A DNA stretch of 64,000 nt. It comes from Thauera carbonicopians. GTDB taxonomy: Bacteria; Pseudomonadota; Gammaproteobacteria; Burkholderiales; Rhodocyclaceae. The first letter of the stretch is position 1; each line of letters begins with the position of its first letter. Location of the stretch: NCBI RefSeq assembly GCF_025699485.1, contig NZ_JANUXN010000007.1, positions 1 to 64,000 of the forward strand. Reading direction: 5' to 3'. Positions 28,662 through 37,414 of the stretch are shown here, piece by piece. A program made the position numbers and the translations under genes. The notes beneath the pieces were generated by a model. That model was not told the origin of the DNA, ran no database searches, and was given only the letters and a program-made list of their open reading frames with translations.

Positions 28662-29585
28662 ATGGATTTGCTCCACCCTCAATTGGCCGCGTTTGCCGCA
28701 GTGCTGGAAGAGGGCAGTTTCGAGGCGGCTGCGCGCCGGCTTTGCGTCACCTCGTCCGCCGTGTCCCAGCGCATCAAGGCGCTGGAAGACAGGCTGGGGC
28801 AGGTGCTGGTCGTGCGCCAGCCGCCGTGCCGGCCGACGCCGGCGGGAGCCTTGCTGCTGCGCCGCGTGCGGCCGATGCAGATGCTGGAAGCGGAGGCCTT
28901 GGCGGACTTTCTGCCGGAAGCAGAGCAGGGCACGGCAGCACGCTCCATCGCCATCGCGGTCAACAGCGACTCGCTCGCGACCTGGTTCCTGGATGCCTTG
29001 TCCTTGCTGAACCGGCAGCATGGTTATCTGTTCGACGTGCGGGTGGATGATCAGGATCACACCCTGAAGCTGTTGCGCGATGGCTCGGTGCTGGGTGCCG
29101 TGACGGGTGAAGCGGCGGCGGTGCAGGGCTGCGAGGTGCTGGCGCTTGGCGCGATGCGCTACCACGCCATCGCAGCGCCGGAGTTCGCGGCACGCCATTT
29201 TCCGGATGGCGTGAATGCCGCGTCACTGGCACAGGCGCCGATGATCGTCTTCGACCGCAAGGACGAACTGCAGTGGCGTTTCGTGCGCCGGATCACCCGC
29301 GCCCGCTTGTCGCCGCCGATACACTACCTGCCGACGCCGACGGGTTTCGTCGATGCCGCTGCGCTCGGCTTGGGATGGTGCCTGGCACCCGAGTCCTTGG
29401 TACGGCCGGCGCTGGAGGAAGGCCGGGTGAGCCTCATCGCCGCAGACCGCTGGCTCGATGTGCATCTGTACTGGCAGCATGCCGCGGTCCGTTCCGACAC
29501 CCTGCAGAACATCGGCACGGTACTGCGCAGGGTCGCAGCGACTGCCCTGCACGGCGCGTCCAGGGGGACGCCCGGTGGACAGTGA
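28662..29585 (+). CDS. argP: LysR-family regulator ArgP (IciA/LysG)
   Basis: 307 residues. The N-terminal winged HTH is LLHPQLAAFAAVLEEGSFEAAA followed by VTSSAVSQRIKALEDRLGQ, which is the ArgP/LysG form in detail. The effector domain includes AIAVNSDSLATWFLDAL near residue 97, also characteristic of ArgP. ArgP activates argO when arginine or canavanine is bound and senses lysine as an antagonist. It is transcribed away from argO with a 113-base shared control region. Confidence 0.92.
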   Translation: MDLLHPQLAAFAAVLEEGSFEAAARRLCVTSSAVSQRIKALEDRLGQVLVVRQPPCRPTPAGALLLRRVRPMQMLEAEALADFLPEAEQGTAARSIAIAVNSDSLATWFLDALSLLNRQHGYLFDVRVDDQDHTLKLLRDGSVLGAVTGEAAAVQGCEVLALGAMRYHAIAAPEFAARHFPDGVNAASLAQAPMIVFDRKDELQWRFVRRITRARLSPPIHYLPTPTGFVDAAALGLGWCLAPESLVRPALEEGRVSLIAADRWLDVHLYWQHAAVRSDTLQNIGTVLRRVAATALHGASRGTPGGQ

Positions 29586-29617
29586 GCACAGGGACCGCGG
29601 ATGGCAAGAGGCGGGCC

Positions 29618-29962
29618 TCAGGGCCGTGATGCCTGGCGAGCGCCGAGCGGGTGCTGGATACCGCCGTCGCCGTAGGTATGCATCACCTGGGCAATGACCA
29701 CCTGATAGCCGTCGAGCCAACGCACCTGCTGCCGTTTCGCTTCCTGATGAACCGGATGGTCGATCAGGGCGCGCAGCGCCTCCATGCTTTCCCAGTAATA
29801 CACATTGGAGATCAGGCCGGTGGCCGGATTCTCCCAGGCTTCCTCGCCGATGTAGCCGGGGATGGACCTGGCGGCCTCGGCGATGGCCTGGTCCAGGGTG
29901 TGGAATTCGTCATCGAATTCGCGCTTGGCGAAGGTGAAGGTCGAACTGTAGAGGGTTTGCAT
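29618..29962 (-). CDS. Antibiotic-biosynthesis-monooxygenase-fold protein (ABM domain)
   Basis: 114 residues. The pattern FTFAKREFDDEFHTLDQAI, then IPGYIGEEAW, and YYWESMEALRALIDHPVHQEAK is the small ferredoxin-like ABM fold, usually a dimer. Members range from quinol monooxygenases to heme-degrading enzymes, but many are uncharacterised. The LDQAIAEAARSIPGYIGEE and WLDGYQVVIAQV parts are common in proteobacterial hypothetical proteins. It follows the broken SnoaL-like gene by 15 bases, and so was probably its partner. Function is not predicted beyond the fold. Confidence 0.8.
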   Translation of the reverse strand: MQTLYSSTFTFAKREFDDEFHTLDQAIAEAARSIPGYIGEEAWENPATGLISNVYYWESMEALRALIDHPVHQEAKRQQVRWLDGYQVVIAQVMHTYGDGGIQHPLGARQASRP

Positions 29963-29977
29963 GAGTTCTGTTTTCGG

Positions 29978-30324
29978 TCAAGAGATATGTGAATAGGCCG
30001 ATTTCCGCGAGCGGCCATAGGCCGCCGTCCAGGCAACGTGCGCAATGCAGTGGTGCGCATCGATGGGGACGGTGCGCACGCCACGCAGGGTTATGTCCTT
30101 CGTACCGATCCGGCGGTAGCGCTCGAAACCCCGACGCATTCCTGCAGTTGCTCGCCGTTCTGGCCGGCGACGACGCCTGCCGGTGAGGCTGCGACGAAGG
30201 CAGCGGCATAGGATGACGCGACTTGTTCCATGTCGGCTTCTCCCTTGAACCCCTGGCGAAAGAAGTGCTGGTAATGCTCGAAGAATTCGTGGATCCGCTT
30301 TTCCATTGCCTGCCCCGTCGTCAT
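29978..30324 (-). pseudogene. Frameshifted, truncated SnoaL/NTF2-like protein gene
   Basis: The first part reads MEKRIHEFFEHYQHFFRQGF and continues to QNGEQLQE. Near 30126-30137 the coding frame shifts, and the next frame continues the same protein: MRRGFERYRRIGTKDITLRG, then HCIAHVAWTAAYGR, ending at a stop at 29978. Together the two halves look like one SnoaL/NTF2-like protein of about 115 residues, short of its last strands. A sequencing error could cause the shift, but the early end after AAYGR also suggests decay. It lies at one edge of the malonate island. Confidence 0.65.
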
Positions 30325-31072
30325 CGTTGCCTGCGCTCGATATGGTAGAGCGTTGTCAGCGTTCCGTGCTGCGTGTGGTCATGACTGGTCTGGAAGGCTG
30401 CCGGCGATTCCAGGATCGAGCTCCTGATCCGACTGCTGGCCAGCATTTTCGGCATCTTGACCAATAGTGGCAACGCTCCTAACAGCCTGTTCATGCTCTT
30501 GCAACTTGCGCTGGCGCTGCTCTCGCCTTGCTTCTGCTGAATGCGGCCTGGATCAGGCCTGCTCAGTAGTGGGCCTGTCAACAGAAAGGCGAGCGGCAAA
30601 ATCATCCGCTTTGACGATAAATTGAAATTCTTGTCAGCCTCTTCGTCGCTAGTGAGAGTGAGGAGGAAATACTGTTGCCCATCTGGTGCATCGTTTCTGA
30701 AGATGTTGATGCTTCGTACCGTTCATGCCATGGACGAAGCTCCATCTTTGCATGGTTTGCATGAATGCACTGCAAAAGTGCAATTTTTCGATCCGGCTCG
30801 TTCGAAAGAATAGAATTGGTGCGTGATGCAGGGTTTTCGTTAATTTGATAATTTTTATATATAAAACATGATCTTATGAGATTGTGTCATGCACTCTCGT
30901 GGTGCTTTGCGATGAGGGTTTGCACCAGGTCGGCGCATCTTTCGGGAATGCTTTTTTGCATATCAAGATTGCCAATTCTTGTCTTCTCGAACATTCCTCA
31001 CATTGTTAGTCTGCGATTGGGAGATCGCTGTTTATACAAAAATTCATTTAATTTATTCTCATGGAGGTTTCC
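30325..31072. other. Long intergenic stretch, AT-rich toward the malonate island
   Basis: About 750 bases without a credible gene. Up to about 30800 base composition is mixed and a few short open frames lack ribosome sites. From about 30800 to 31060 it becomes clearly AT-rich (runs such as TTTTTATATATAAAA near 30850), unlike most of the window. This part probably carries the promoter of the transporter-nitrilase genes and marks one end of a transferred segment. No insertion sequence or att-like direct repeat was found by eye. Confidence 0.55.
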
Positions 31073-31387
31073 ATGGAAGCTAAGGCCGGATCTTTCGATG
31101 AGTTCATGTCGGATCCAAGATTCAGAGCTCTGGTTAGAAAGAAGAGGAGTGTGAGTCTCGTGCTCTTCGGAATATCAATGGTTCTGTTCTTCTCCATTCC
31201 AGTGATATCAAGTTATTTCCCTGATCTCTTCAAGATGCGTGTTTTCGGAGAGGTTAACGCGGGCCTGGCCTACTTAATTTTCCAGTACATCGCGGGCGGG
31301 TTTATAGCCTGGAGGTATGCAGTGATGTTCGGCAAGGTAGATAAGGAAACGGCGGCACTGGTTTCCGAGTTCATTCGCAAGATTTGA
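31073..31387 (+). CDS. DUF485 small membrane protein (partner of acetate-type symporter)
   Basis: 104 residues, with GGAGG five bases before the chosen ATG. DUF485 features are FDEFMSDPRFRALVRKKR at the N-terminus and two membrane helices (VSLVLFGISMVLFFSIPVIS and AYLIFQYIAGGFIAWRYA). Such proteins (YjcH-like) accompany ActP-type acetate symporters, although their exact role is unclear. The stop codon falls 36 bases before the symporter start. Codon use is less GC-biased than in the flanking regions. Confidence 0.88.
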   Translation: MEAKAGSFDEFMSDPRFRALVRKKRSVSLVLFGISMVLFFSIPVISSYFPDLFKMRVFGEVNAGLAYLIFQYIAGGFIAWRYAVMFGKVDKETAALVSEFIRKI

Positions 31388-31422
31388 TATGTCAGCGCAT
31401 TGGCCCGAGTCTGGAGATGGAA

Positions 31423-33321
31423 ATGAAACGAATCATCAGGTGTAAACCAGCGTCCCTCCTGCCGGCGGCACCGGCGCTCTTGCTGTCAAGTGGGAACGCC
31501 CATGCCCAGGCTGCGACGCTGGTGTCGGAGAACAACCAGTTGATGACTGTCGTCGTCTTTCTGGCGCTGTTCGTTCTTACGCTCGTCATCACATTCTTGG
31601 CTGGCCGAAAGAACAAGACGGTTGGTGACTTCTACACGGCAGGTGGAGGGATTTCTCCGCGTACAAATGGGATTGCAATTGCAGGGGACTACCTCTCTGC
31701 GGCTGCCTTCCTGGGGGTTTCCGGCCTGATTGCACTTTATGGGTTGGATGGCATCACGTATGTGGTGGGCTTCTTCGTTTCCTTCATCCCCGTGTTGCTG
31801 TTGGTTGCAGAGCCGTGCAGAAACCTTGGGAGATATACGCTGGGTGACGTACTGGCGTATCGAAACAGCTTCCGTGCGACGAAAACCGTCGTTGCGGCCT
31901 CCAGTATTCTGGTCGCGTTGTTCTACATGGTTCCGCAGATAGTCGGTGGTGCGGTGATCATTCGGGCGTTGGTGGGGATACCGTACGAAATCTCTGTCAT
32001 TGCGGTCGGTAGCTCGATGCTGGTGTATGTGATGTTCGGCGGGATGCGGGCAACAACTGCGGTACAGGTGCTCAAGGCATGTTTGCTGATTTCGTTCTGC
32101 TTCGTGCTGGTAGTGCTTTCCTGGATGCCTTACGGCTTCGATATCGGTGATTTCTTCCGTTCGGTGGTTGGCAACGAGGGGATTCAGACCCACGTTCTGG
32201 CGACCTTGCTGGGTGGGCAATCGTCCATGTCGCTCGCCGAGGCTGGGCAGCGTTTCATGGACCCGGGGCTTTACCTGAAGAACCCTGTGGAACAGGCGTC
32301 GTTGGGACTTGCGCTGGTTCTCGGGACTGCTGCCATGCCCCATATCCTGATGCGATTCTTTACCGTGGCGGATGCTCAGGGAGCGCGTACATCAGCACTC
32401 TACGCAATGGCTGCAATCGGTTTCTGCCACATCCTGATCATCGTGATCGGTTTCTCGGCCGCTCTCAATGTCGGTCCGAAGGAAATCATCGCCATGGACA
32501 AGGGCGGTAATCTCGCCGCGCCAATGCTTGCGCAGTTTCTCGGCGGTGGCCCGGATAGCATGCTTGGCAATTTCATGCTGGCGTTGGTTGCGTCGGTGTC
32601 CTTTGCGACGATCGTGGCTGTCGTTGCCGGGCTGACACTGGCAGCGGCTTCAGCACTGGCGCACGACGTCTATGTGGGTGCGATCAAGAACGGCAAGGCC
32701 ACGGAGCAACAGCAGGCCAAGGCCGCCCGGATCGCAACGATTGCGATGGCGGTGATCTCGATTGGAGCGGGGATTGCGGCAAAGGGCCAGAACGTCGCGC
32801 ACCTCGTCGGGCTGGGTTATGCGGTGGCTGCCTCCGCCAATCTTCCGGCCCTGGTTCTGACTCTGTACTGGAGGCGCTGCAGCACGGCCGGCGTGGTTGC
32901 CGGTGTCGTCGGCGGCACCTTGCTCAGTATCGGGCTCGTGCTGGTATCTCCGAACATGACTTATCCGATGCAGGTCAAGAAGGCTGCGATCGCGGCGGTG
33001 GCGGATATCGAGCCAAGGATCCTGAAGATGGAGCAGGAGAGTCTGGGCGCCGGTGCGCCGCAACTCGGCAAATTGAAGGCCGACCTGGCAGCGGCAAAGG
33101 CCGTCATTTCCTCAGTTCCTGATGGCGCGACCAGCATGGTTGGCCTGAGCGCGCCGCTGATTTCCCTGCGCAACCCCGGCTTGATTTCGATTCCGGTTGG
33201 TTTTGCCCTGGTCATCATCTTCTCTCTGCTGATGCCGAGCACTTATTCATCTTCGCGCTGGGCCGAACTGGCTGTCCGTCGCGAGACAGGGTACGGGGTG
33301 GCGAAAGCTGTCGCCCACTGA
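31423..33321 (+). CDS. SSS-family sodium:solute symporter, ActP/MctC-like
   Basis: 632 residues from the ATG that follows GGAG by six bases. It has about 13-14 membrane segments: VGDFYTAGGGISPRTNGIAI and GDYLSAAAFLGVSGLIALYG near residues 65-110 are typical of acetate/pyruvate permeases. A non-membrane insertion near residues 510-570 (DIEPRILKMEQ to KAVISSVPDG) is a feature of the longer MctC-type proteins. It probably brings in a short-chain carboxylate. Given the downstream genes, malonate or cyanoacetate are the likely cargo. No mdcLM or mdcF malonate transporter is present, so this pair may stand in for it. Confidence 0.88.
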   Translation: MKRIIRCKPASLLPAAPALLLSSGNAHAQAATLVSENNQLMTVVVFLALFVLTLVITFLAGRKNKTVGDFYTAGGGISPRTNGIAIAGDYLSAAAFLGVSGLIALYGLDGITYVVGFFVSFIPVLLLVAEPCRNLGRYTLGDVLAYRNSFRATKTVVAASSILVALFYMVPQIVGGAVIIRALVGIPYEISVIAVGSSMLVYVMFGGMRATTAVQVLKACLLISFCFVLVVLSWMPYGFDIGDFFRSVVGNEGIQTHVLATLLGGQSSMSLAEAGQRFMDPGLYLKNPVEQASLGLALVLGTAAMPHILMRFFTVADAQGARTSALYAMAAIGFCHILIIVIGFSAALNVGPKEIIAMDKGGNLAAPMLAQFLGGGPDSMLGNFMLALVASVSFATIVAVVAGLTLAAASALAHDVYVGAIKNGKATEQQQAKAARIATIAMAVISIGAGIAAKGQNVAHLVGLGYAVAASANLPALVLTLYWRRCSTAGVVAGVVGGTLLSIGLVLVSPNMTYPMQVKKAAIAAVADIEPRILKMEQESLGAGAPQLGKLKADLAAAKAVISSVPDGATSMVGLSAPLISLRNPGLISIPVGFALVIIFSLLMPSTYSSSRWAELAVRRETGYGVAKAVAH

Positions 33322-33353
33322 TGAAGAAACCGAAACTAATAAAGGAGTAACAA

Positions 33354-34400
33354 ATGAATCTGCCTACCGTAAAAGTTGCCGCCGCCCATGTCGCACCGGT
33401 TTATATGGACAAGGCTGCCAGCGTTAAAAAGGCTGTTTCGATCATCGGCGAAGCGGCACGCAATGGCGCGGAGCTGATCGTTTTTCCCGAGTCATTCATT
33501 CCCGGCTTCCCGGTCTGGGCTGCGCTGTGGGCGCCGATCTACAACCATGAGTGGTTCAAGCGAATGACTGCGAACAGCATCCTGGTCGACGGTCCGGAGA
33601 TGGAGGAGATCACCAATGCTGCTCGCCAGCATGGAGTATTCGTTTCGCTCGGGTTCAGCGAATCGACTCGTGTGAGCTTGGGTTGCATATGGAATTCGAA
33701 CGTGCTGATTGGCGATGATGGAGCAATCCTCAATCACCACCGTAAGCTCGTGCCGACTTTCTATGAAAAGATGGTCTGGGCAGCGGGGGACGGCCACGGG
33801 CTGCGTGTTTCTGATACGCGGATCGGCAAGATCGGTGCCCTGATCTGCGGTGAGAACACCAATCCGCTGGCGCGTTATGCGCTGGCGGCCCAAGGGGAGC
33901 AGATCCATATTTCGGCGTGGCCCGCGATCTGGCCGACCCGAAAGCCGGGTAATCAGAACTTCGACAACCTGGCAGCGAACCGTATCCGTGCCGGTGGCGC
34001 GTCGTTCGAAGCAAAGGCATTCGGTGTCCTTAATGCTGGTTTCATGGACGACACAATGCTGAACATGTTGCTTGATGGAGCGGGTAGCGACGCCGCCGAT
34101 GTGCTGCAGAGATCGCCGCGTGCCGCGACACAGTTTCTGGATCCGACGGGGGCGACTATCGGCGATACGTTGCAGAACGAAGAAGGCATCGCCTATGCGA
34201 CTTTCGACCTCAATGCCTGCATCGAGCCGAAGCAGTTCCACGACATCGTCGGCTATTACAACCGCTTCGATGTGTTTGACCTGGAGATTGACCGCCGGCG
34301 GTTGGTGCCGGCGCGCTTCAAGGATGATCGCGATGCAGAGCCGGTTTTGCGCCGGAGCATCCATGGGCAGGAAGAGGGGGATGTCGGCTGCGGACAATAA
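33354..34400 (+). CDS. Nitrilase
   Basis: 348 residues, with an AAAGGAG ribosome site. The catalytic triad is Glu46 (VFPESF), Lys131 (HHRKLVPTFYEK) and Cys165 (ALICGENTN), with the proximal nitrilase signature GFPVW. The length and HRKLVPTFYE motif place it in the true nitrilase branch (nitrile to acid and ammonia), not amidase or NAD synthetase. It lies between a carboxylate symporter and a full malonate decarboxylase operon. A natural reading is that it turns a malonic-type nitrile such as cyanoacetate into malonate; this is inference. The C-terminal tail is variable, as usual. Confidence 0.9.
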   Translation: MNLPTVKVAAAHVAPVYMDKAASVKKAVSIIGEAARNGAELIVFPESFIPGFPVWAALWAPIYNHEWFKRMTANSILVDGPEMEEITNAARQHGVFVSLGFSESTRVSLGCIWNSNVLIGDDGAILNHHRKLVPTFYEKMVWAAGDGHGLRVSDTRIGKIGALICGENTNPLARYALAAQGEQIHISAWPAIWPTRKPGNQNFDNLAANRIRAGGASFEAKAFGVLNAGFMDDTMLNMLLDGAGSDAADVLQRSPRAATQFLDPTGATIGDTLQNEEGIAYATFDLNACIEPKQFHDIVGYYNRFDVFDLEIDRRRLVPARFKDDRDAEPVLRRSIHGQEEGDVGCGQ

Positions 34401-34492
34401 GGCGCAGCGCTGAACACACAGCAGAACTAGTCAGGTTTGCGGCCCCGGAGCGTCGCTGGGTGGACGTTCCCGGCTGGCCGGTACCTGGTGTC

Positions 34493-34513
34493 AGGAGCAA
34501 CTCAGTTGCTCCT
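34493..34513. promoter_or_regulatory. 10-bp palindrome before mdcA
   Basis: AGGAGCAACT-C-AGTTGCTCCT is a perfect inverted repeat ending 29 bases before the mdcA start codon. It could be an operator for the LysR regulator at the far end of the operon, or fold as an 8-bp hairpin that attenuates or ends the nitrilase transcript. There is only a short T/A stretch after it. Confidence 0.55.
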
Positions 34514-34542
34514 TATCCAGATGGGACAATCCCGATAACGCC

Positions 34543-36195
34543 ATGAATTCATCAGAAGCCAGATCGTGGGACAGCCAGCGTGAGAATCGCGCCTGCCGCC
34601 TGGAGCGGGCAGCCAGAGCCGGGTTTGGTAGAGAGGTTCCCGACGATCAGATCATCGAATTGTTCGAAGCGGTGATGCAGCCAGGAGACAGGATATGCAT
34701 CGAGGGCAACAATCAGAAGCAGGCGGATTTCCTTGCCGAATCGCTGGCGGCTTGTGATCCGGCAAAATTATACGATCTCTCCCTGGTCCAGTCCGTTCTT
34801 GCCTTGCCGAGCCATCTGGACCTTTTCGAGCGTGGCTTGGCAAGCCGGCTCGACTTTTCTTTTAGCGGACCGCAGGGTGCTCGGTTGGCGAGGTTGGTAA
34901 ATGAGAAGAGTATCAAGATCGGTGCCATTCATACTTATCTTGAGCTGTATGGACGCTATTTCCTCGATCTGACCCCGAATGTGTCGCTGATTGCGGCACA
35001 GGCGGTAGATGCCCAGGGGAACCTGTATCTCGGGCCGAACGCCGAGGAGACGCCAACCATCGTCGAGGCTACGGCCTTCCGAGGCGGGGTGGTGATTGCT
35101 CAGGTCAATGAGCGCAGGGGGACGATTCCCCGCGTCGATATCCCTGCCGATTGGGTTGACTTCACCGTGCGTGCGCCAAGGCCGAATTTCATCGAGCCGC
35201 TTTTCACTCGAGATCCGGCCCAGATCACCGAAGTACAGGTACTGATGGCGATGATGGCGATCAAGGGGATCTACGCCGAATACGGTGTGACACGCCTGAA
35301 CCACGGCATCGGTTTCGACACTGCGGCAATCGAGCTGTTGTTGCCCACTTATGCGGTCGAACTTGGCCTGAAGGGCAAGATCTGCACGCATTGGGCGCTG
35401 AACCCTCATCCCACGCTGATTCCTGCCATCGAATCGGGTTTCGTCCAGTCTATCCACAGTTTTGGTTCGGAAGTGGGTATGGAAGCTTATGTCGCTGCTC
35501 GCTCCGATGTGTTTTTCACGGGTTCGGACGGCAGCATGCGCTCGAACCGGGCCTTCTGCCAGACGGCGGGCCTGTACGCCTGCGACATGTTCATCGGCTC
35601 GACGCTGCAGATGGATCTCGCTGGCAACAGCTCGACTGCGACCCTGGGGCGCATCACTGGTTTTGGTGGTGCGCCGAACATGGGTTCCGATCCACATGGG
35701 AGGCGTCATGCGAGTCCGGCCTGGCTCAAGGCGGGACGCGAGGCAGGCGGCGCAAATGCAACCAGGGGGCGGAAGCTGGTGGTGCAGACGGTCGAGACTT
35801 TCCGCGAGCACATGGCGCCGGTATTCGTAGAAGAGCTGGATGCCTGGAAACTTCAGCGAGTGATGGGGGCGGAACTGCCGCCGATCATGATCCATGGCGA
35901 TGACGTCAGTCACGTCGTCACCGAAGAGGGCATAGCGAATCTGTTGCTTTGCCGCACGGCGGAAGAGCGTGAACAGGCGATCCGAGGTGTGGCCGGGTTT
36001 ACGCCGGTCGGAATGGCACGAGACAAGGCTGCTGTCGAAAACCTGCGGGACAGGGGGATCATCAGGCGAGCAGAAGATCTCGGCATCGACCCGCGTGATG
36101 CCACGCGTGACCTGCTGGCCGCGAGATCGGTCAAGGATCTGGTCAGGTGGTCCGGTGGGCTTTATTCCCCTCCCTCGCGTTTCAGGAACTGGTGA
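34543..36195 (+). CDS. mdcA: Malonate decarboxylase alpha subunit (acetyl-S-ACP:malonate ACP transferase)
   Basis: 550 residues, the normal MdcA length. Family-specific blocks include DRICIEGNNQKQADFLAESL near residue 50, SIKIGAIHTYLELYGRYF near 125, YLGPNAEETPTIVEATAF near 166, HWALNPHPTLIPAIESGFV near 284 and GRITGFGGAPNMGSDPHGRRH near 368. The subunit exchanges acetyl for malonyl on the carrier protein, the first step of malonate decarboxylation. It heads the mdcACDEGBH set. No strong ribosome site precedes the ATG, so translation may be modest or the start may differ slightly. Confidence 0.95.
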   Translation: MNSSEARSWDSQRENRACRLERAARAGFGREVPDDQIIELFEAVMQPGDRICIEGNNQKQADFLAESLAACDPAKLYDLSLVQSVLALPSHLDLFERGLASRLDFSFSGPQGARLARLVNEKSIKIGAIHTYLELYGRYFLDLTPNVSLIAAQAVDAQGNLYLGPNAEETPTIVEATAFRGGVVIAQVNERRGTIPRVDIPADWVDFTVRAPRPNFIEPLFTRDPAQITEVQVLMAMMAIKGIYAEYGVTRLNHGIGFDTAAIELLLPTYAVELGLKGKICTHWALNPHPTLIPAIESGFVQSIHSFGSEVGMEAYVAARSDVFFTGSDGSMRSNRAFCQTAGLYACDMFIGSTLQMDLAGNSSTATLGRITGFGGAPNMGSDPHGRRHASPAWLKAGREAGGANATRGRKLVVQTVETFREHMAPVFVEELDAWKLQRVMGAELPPIMIHGDDVSHVVTEEGIANLLLCRTAEEREQAIRGVAGFTPVGMARDKAAVENLRDRGIIRRAEDLGIDPRDATRDLLAARSVKDLVRWSGGLYSPPSRFRNW

Positions 36196-36200
36196 TTGCC

Positions 36201-36515
36201 ATGGAAGAGCTTGTCTATCGATTTTCTTCGCAGGCCTCGCCGGCCGAATCAGGCCCGGTGCTGTGTGGCGTGGCTGCGTCCGGCAACCTGGAGGTCCTCG
36301 CCAAGCCTGGCGTGGATCCGGAAGCATGCACGTTCGTCATCAGGACGTCAGCACGCGGTTTTGGCGATACCTGGGCAGCGGTACTCGCCAGCTTCGCTGC
36401 TGCACACACCGCGGGTGGCATCGATTTCGGCATCAACGACATGGGCGCTACGCCAGCCGTGGTTTCGCTGCGGCTGTCGCAGGTGCTTGCTGAATACCAG
36501 GGGGAACAGAAATGA
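36201..36515 (+). CDS. mdcC: Malonate decarboxylase acyl carrier protein (delta subunit)
   Basis: 104 residues from the ATG reading MEELVYRFSSQ, six bases after the mdcA stop. The segment GVAASGNLEVLAKPG matches the MdcC region VVGSGDLEVLLEPG, whose serine carries the 2'-(5''-phosphoribosyl)-3'-dephospho-CoA group; here it is Ser27. Later FGINDMGATPAVVSLRLSQVL is also conserved. It is the swinging arm of the complex. The stop overlaps the start of mdcD by four bases. Confidence 0.93.
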   Translation: MEELVYRFSSQASPAESGPVLCGVAASGNLEVLAKPGVDPEACTFVIRTSARGFGDTWAAVLASFAAAHTAGGIDFGINDMGATPAVVSLRLSQVLAEYQGEQK

Positions 36516-37414
36516 TTTCAATGCCGCTTTCGAGGCGAAGCTGGTTCGAGGCAAGCGCCCGAGCCCGCTTGGGCGGACTGCTCGATGCTGGGAGTTTCAG
36601 GGAGTTCCTGCCGCCGTCGTCGTCGCAGCCGAGCCCTCATCTGGCTCGGCTCGATATTCCTGGCGCTTTCGACGATGGCGTCATCGTCGGAGCGGGGAGC
36701 CTGTCAGGGCAGGAGGTTCTCGTGATTGCCCAGGAGGGGTTGTTCATGGGTGGCGCAGTAGGTGAAATCCATGGCGCCAAGATCGTCGGCCTGTTGCGTC
36801 GAGCATTGCTCGAGGAGCCCAGGGCCGTCCTCTTCCTGATCGACTCGGGTGGCGTGCGCCTGCATGAAGCGAACGCGGGGTTGATCGCCATCTCGGAGAT
36901 CATGCGGGCCGTGCTCGAGGTCCGTGCCGGCGGCATCCCAGTGCTTGCGCTCGTGGGTGGTAGCTGCGGTGCGTTTGGTGGCATGGGCATCGTCGCCAAG
37001 CTCTGCTCCGCAGTCCTGATCTCAGAGGAAGGCAGGCTTGCCCTTTCCGGACCGGAAGTCATTGAAACGGTCGCAGGAGTGGAGGAGTTCGATTCCAAGG
37101 ATCGGGCCCTTGTCTGGCGGGTGACCGGCGGTAAACACCGCTATCTGATGGGGGACTGCGCTGAACTGGTGGAAGACGATGTGGCCTCGTTCAGGGAAGC
37201 TGCAGTCGCTTGCGTCACTGCCGTTACGCACGATGTGTCGACGCTGGAAAGCCTGCAGGCCAGGCAGCACAGGCTGGAACAGCGCATCGAGCGTTTTGCG
37301 GGGTTCAATGATGGCCTGGATGTCTGGCGTAGCTTGGGTATCGAGCAGCCTGAAAGCGTGCCGATGCTCGACCGGGGTGCGACTGTGGCGTTGAAAGGGA
37401 GGATGGAAGCATGA
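36512..37414 (+). CDS. mdcD: Malonate decarboxylase beta subunit
   Basis: 300 residues of the carboxyltransferase (crotonase-like) fold. It shows SFREFLPPSSSQPSPHL near the start, GAVGEIHGAKIVGLLRRAL near residue 80, FLIDSGGVRLHEANAGLIA near 107 and GGSCGAFGGMGIVAKLCSAV near 148. With MdcE it removes CO2 from malonyl-S-ACP to give acetyl-S-ACP. Translationally coupled to mdcC and mdcE through short overlaps. All family blocks are present and the length is normal. Confidence 0.94.
   Translation: MISMPLSRRSWFEASARARLGGLLDAGSFREFLPPSSSQPSPHLARLDIPGAFDDGVIVGAGSLSGQEVLVIAQEGLFMGGAVGEIHGAKIVGLLRRALLEEPRAVLFLIDSGGVRLHEANAGLIAISEIMRAVLEVRAGGIPVLALVGGSCGAFGGMGIVAKLCSAVLISEEGRLALSGPEVIETVAGVEEFDSKDRALVWRVTGGKHRYLMGDCAELVEDDVASFREAAVACVTAVTHDVSTLESLQARQHRLEQRIERFAGFNDGLDVWRSLGIEQPESVPMLDRGATVALKGRMEA

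Noticed and set aside
30321-30605. 94-codon minus-strand open frame in the intergenic stretch
   Set aside because: No ribosome site, biased composition without known motif, and it overlaps the broken SnoaL-like gene start. Not supported as a gene.
30815-30840. Possible sigma-54 element (TGGTGCGTGATGCA) in the AT-rich stretch
   Set aside because: The spacing between GG and GC is 8 bases rather than 10.
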